A stretch of DNA of 64,000 bases from Ewingella americana (lineage in GTDB: Bacteria > Pseudomonadota > Gammaproteobacteria > Enterobacterales > Enterobacteriaceae): contig NZ_RCZD01000015.1 in NCBI RefSeq assembly GCF_006438725.1, positions 1-64,000 of the forward strand, given 5' to 3'. The notes below the pieces were generated by a model, which saw nothing but the letters and a program-made list of their open reading frames with translations, was not told the DNA's origin and made no database searches. Within the stretch, counting starts at the first letter, position 1; each line of letters begins with the position of its first letter. Of the stretch, positions 62,149 through 64,000 are shown one piece after another. Made by a program: the position numbers and the translations under genes.

Positions 62149-62225
62149 TGGTCGGCGAGAGAGGATTCGAACCTCCGACCCACTGGTCCCAAACCAGTTG
62201 CGCTACCAAGCTGCGCTACTCGCCG
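62149..62225 (-). tRNA. proM: tRNA-Pro (anticodon UGG)
   Basis: The minus strand gives a complete 77-base cloverleaf starting CGGCGAGTAGCGCAGC and ending with an encoded CCA. The anticodon stem-loop ACTGG-TTTGGGA-CCAGT places TGG at the anticodon, and the T arm GGTTCGAATCC is intact. From memory the sequence is the same as E. coli proM. The position between dpp and eptB is where E. coli has proK (anticodon CGG). Confidence 0.97.
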
Positions 62226-62236
62226 AATCGGAGCGC

Positions 62237-62265
62237 ATGTTACTGCCGCTGGTTCAGAGCGTCAA
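62237..62265 (-). promoter_or_regulatory. sigma-70 promoter of the tRNA-Pro gene
   Basis: On the minus strand TTGACG and TAACAT are separated by 17 bases and followed by a GC-rich discriminator (GCGCTCC), typical of stable-RNA promoters under stringent control. Transcription should begin about five bases before the mature tRNA. Confidence 0.85.
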
Positions 62266-62326
62266 CGCCTTTTTTTAACATCGGCGCTGACTGCCTAGAA
62301 TTTCAGCGCAGGCGCTGTTTTCCTGC

Positions 62327-64000
62327 TCAGAGTGCCTTGTCAGACAGCGGTTTAGCACACCAATTGTTCGCCGGGTTAATCCCGCCGTCCGGTGAGGTAT
62401 ACCCCAGGCAACCAAGAATCGAGTCAAACAACTCTTCATGGCGTTTTTCGCCGCCCACCCGCTGCTGGGCTTTCAAGCGCTCGAACGCCTGCTGGTGATC
62501 GGGCTGCGCGAGGAAACGGTCCGATGCCCACACCAGCATAGGTACACGGAATTGCTCAGGCGGCGCCATCTCGCGCACCGTACCGTGCAAGTGCGAGTTC
62601 TCATCAATGGATTCACCGTGATCAGCGGCATAAAACACCAGCGCTTTTTTATCGCGCAGCTGATCCAGCACGTTAGCAATAAAGGTATCGGTATACAGCA
62701 CAGTGTTATCGAAAGCGTTAATCAACTGAGCTTTGGTACAGGCACTATCCACCCCCATGCACTCCGGGGTGTAGCGGGCAAAGCTGCGCGGGTAACGCTG
62801 GGAATACAGGTAGTGTGACCCCTTGGTGTGCAACACCACCAGATGCTTACCCTGAGGATGCGTTTTCAGAGATTCCTGCAACTCGTTGACCAGCAGCATG
62901 TCATCGACCGGCTTACCGTCATTGCGTTTTTCTGAGGCGATAATTTCACGGAACGAGTAGTTATCCGTATTGGCATTATTGTAAAACCACACTTCACTTT
63001 GCATCGCGAACAGTTCAGAACTGAATCCCAGGGATTTCAACACCGCAAAAATATTCTGCTCTTTCAGTGTGCGCTGCTGATTATTCTCAGCGCCGCCCTC
63101 ACGCACAAACATGCACCGTAACGACAGCTTGGTGGAGGTATCACAAGATTTGCCGCGAAACGCGACCAGATTCTGCTCTTTCGACAAGCGCGGCGTGGTG
63201 TCGCGCTCATAGCCCAGAATGCCCATGTGATCCCAGCGGGTGGTTTCACCGATGATAAACACGATGTAGGTATCGTCGACGCCGGCCGGTGGCACATAAG
63301 TAAACTTTTTCGCCGGATCAAATAATTTGTCCGCGTCCTGACTTTCGTCCACTTTGGTATAAGCGAACAAGCCCAACGCCGCCAGCCAGTTCGAAGGCAA
63401 ATAAGAGTGCGCCACCACGCCGCCGTAGCTGGGTAAATCAATATTGGTCAGTTTTTCGTTGTTGCTCTGCTGCTTGTCCAGCATGCGTAGCGGCAGCCAT
63501 ACCAGCGCCACCGTCACCAGTAAAGTGCCTAATGGCAACAACCGCTGGCCCGGCGTTTTTATCTGCTCAATCAAAGTTAACCGGAGATCACTCTTCCAGA
63601 TAAGCAGCAGCGGAATAGCACTGACCGCCACCAACCACACGAAGAAATACCAGCCCACCGCCTCTTTGCTGAGATCAATATCCGTCGTCATTACCGACGC
63701 GATAATGCCGTAGCCAATCACTACGTTGAACGTCATCATAAAGTAGCTGGCGCCCACGGAAATCAGCAATAGCAGGCTGGCCGTGATGCGGAAAAACAGG
63801 CTCCCGCCCAGTGAAAGCAAACGCAGCAGGAAGAAAGTGAAAAGCACAATGACCACCACTTCAGTCACAGCCTGAGACAACTCAATAAAATTGACACTCA
63901 GTGTGAGGGGGGCAAAGCGGCGGAGAAAAACGGAGACATTCAGAAAAATGCCGATGTAAATCGCTAACAAGAAAGAGAGATTTTGCTGCGATAGAGTCTT
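62327..64000 (-). CDS. eptB: phosphoethanolamine transferase EptB (5' end outside window)
   Basis: The visible 557 codons match EptB, which adds phosphoethanolamine to the outer Kdo of lipid A-Kdo2. N-terminal membrane helices are followed by a periplasmic sulfatase-like domain. The stretch CDTSTKLSLRCMFVREGG holds the Thr nucleophile, and FIIGETTRWDHMG and AADHGES hold metal ligands. The frame continues unbroken to base 64000 (KTLSQQNLSF... precedes LLAIYIG). A start at 63970 would remove the first conserved residues, so the true start lies a few codons beyond the window. The dpp-tRNA-eptB order is as in E. coli. Confidence 0.94.
   Translation of the reverse strand, partial: KTLSQQNLSFLLAIYIGIFLNVSVFLRRFAPLTLSVNFIELSQAVTEVVVIVLFTFFLLRLLSLGGSLFFRITASLLLLISVGASYFMMTFNVVIGYGIIASVMTTDIDLSKEAVGWYFFVWLVAVSAIPLLLIWKSDLRLTLIEQIKTPGQRLLPLGTLLVTVALVWLPLRMLDKQQSNNEKLTNIDLPSYGGVVAHSYLPSNWLAALGLFAYTKVDESQDADKLFDPAKKFTYVPPAGVDDTYIVFIIGETTRWDHMGILGYERDTTPRLSKEQNLVAFRGKSCDTSTKLSLRCMFVREGGAENNQQRTLKEQNIFAVLKSLGFSSELFAMQSEVWFYNNANTDNYSFREIIASEKRNDGKPVDDMLLVNELQESLKTHPQGKHLVVLHTKGSHYLYSQRYPRSFARYTPECMGVDSACTKAQLINAFDNTVLYTDTFIANVLDQLRDKKALVFYAADHGESIDENSHLHGTVREMAPPEQFRVPMLVWASDRFLAQPDHQQAFERLKAQQRVGGEKRHEELFDSILGCLGYTSPDGGINPANNWCAKPLSDKAL

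Noticed and set aside
63967-63970. A start for eptB at 63970
   Set aside because: The frame continues to the window edge with sequence matching the family N-terminus, so the gene is cut by the window and not started by this TTG.

Overview
The window reads as chromosomal DNA of a motile, cellulose-forming member of Enterobacterales. The protein set and the hmsP-type and cytX-type genes fit the Yersiniaceae side of the order (Rahnella, Ewingella, Rouxiella or Serratia relatives) better than Escherichia. That placement is inferred from gene content and order only. A large part of the window follows the E. coli order yhjD-yhjE-yhjG-pdeH-kdgK-yhjJ-dctA-yhjK-bcs...dppFDCBA-tRNA-Pro-eptB, with local insertions, inversions and losses.

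Layout. 1-298: right end of an IS4-family element. 333-4676: peptidyl-dipeptidase dcp, a chromosomal Qnr-type pentapeptide-repeat gene with a LexA box over its ribosome-binding region, and a CytX-like permease. 4700-5150: a gene-poor stretch with one probable small exported peptide and a 20-bp near-repeat. 5214-15170: a beta-galactoside/glucoside module (ygjK, ygjJ, ebgR, ebgA, ebgC, ygjI) arranged differently from E. coli. 15241-19686: mqo, then an operon of cytochrome b561, a TPR protein, an ECF sigma factor and its anti-sigma factor. 19835-22490: ycgR with a FliA promoter, and an SDR/LysR divergent pair. 22617-36922: yhjD, yhjE, cdh, yhjG, pdeH, a tautomerase, kdgK, yhjJ, dctA and hmsP. 37338-49066: the cellulose operon bcsO-Q-A-B-C-D-Z. 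49148-54205: an ERIC element, a carbohydrate porin, a 5'-nucleotidase-family enzyme and an AT-rich family-9 glycosyltransferase, where E. coli carries bcsEFG and yhjV. 54334-60150: the dipeptide transporter dppABCDF. 60863-61397: a ParD-like/RelE-like pair. 61457-62225: a tRNA-Pro(UGG) gene followed by a 163-bp tandem array in which every unit carries a 19-nt copy of the tRNA 3' end plus a terminator. 62327-64000: eptB, cut by the window edge.

How the genes work together. Much of the middle of the window is a cyclic-di-GMP circuit. PdeH and HmsP should degrade the messenger. YcgR (flagellar brake) and the PilZ domain of BcsA (cellulose synthase) should bind it. Both ycgR and pdeH have near-perfect FliA (sigma-28) promoters, so the flagellar cascade controls both braking and cellulose synthesis. 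A candidate RcsAB box in front of bcsO could add envelope-stress input.

The most interesting structure is the tRNA-Pro array at 61457-62225. It matches the organisation of the E. coli tyrT/rtT repeats but sits on a different tRNA gene. Other items worth a look are the SOS-controlled Qnr gene, an ECF sigma gene whose conserved N-terminus has no ATG/GTG/TTG start, a long inverted repeat between kdgK and yhjJ, a terminator that looks built from two IS3-type ends, and the small-peptide locus near 4.7-5.1 kb.
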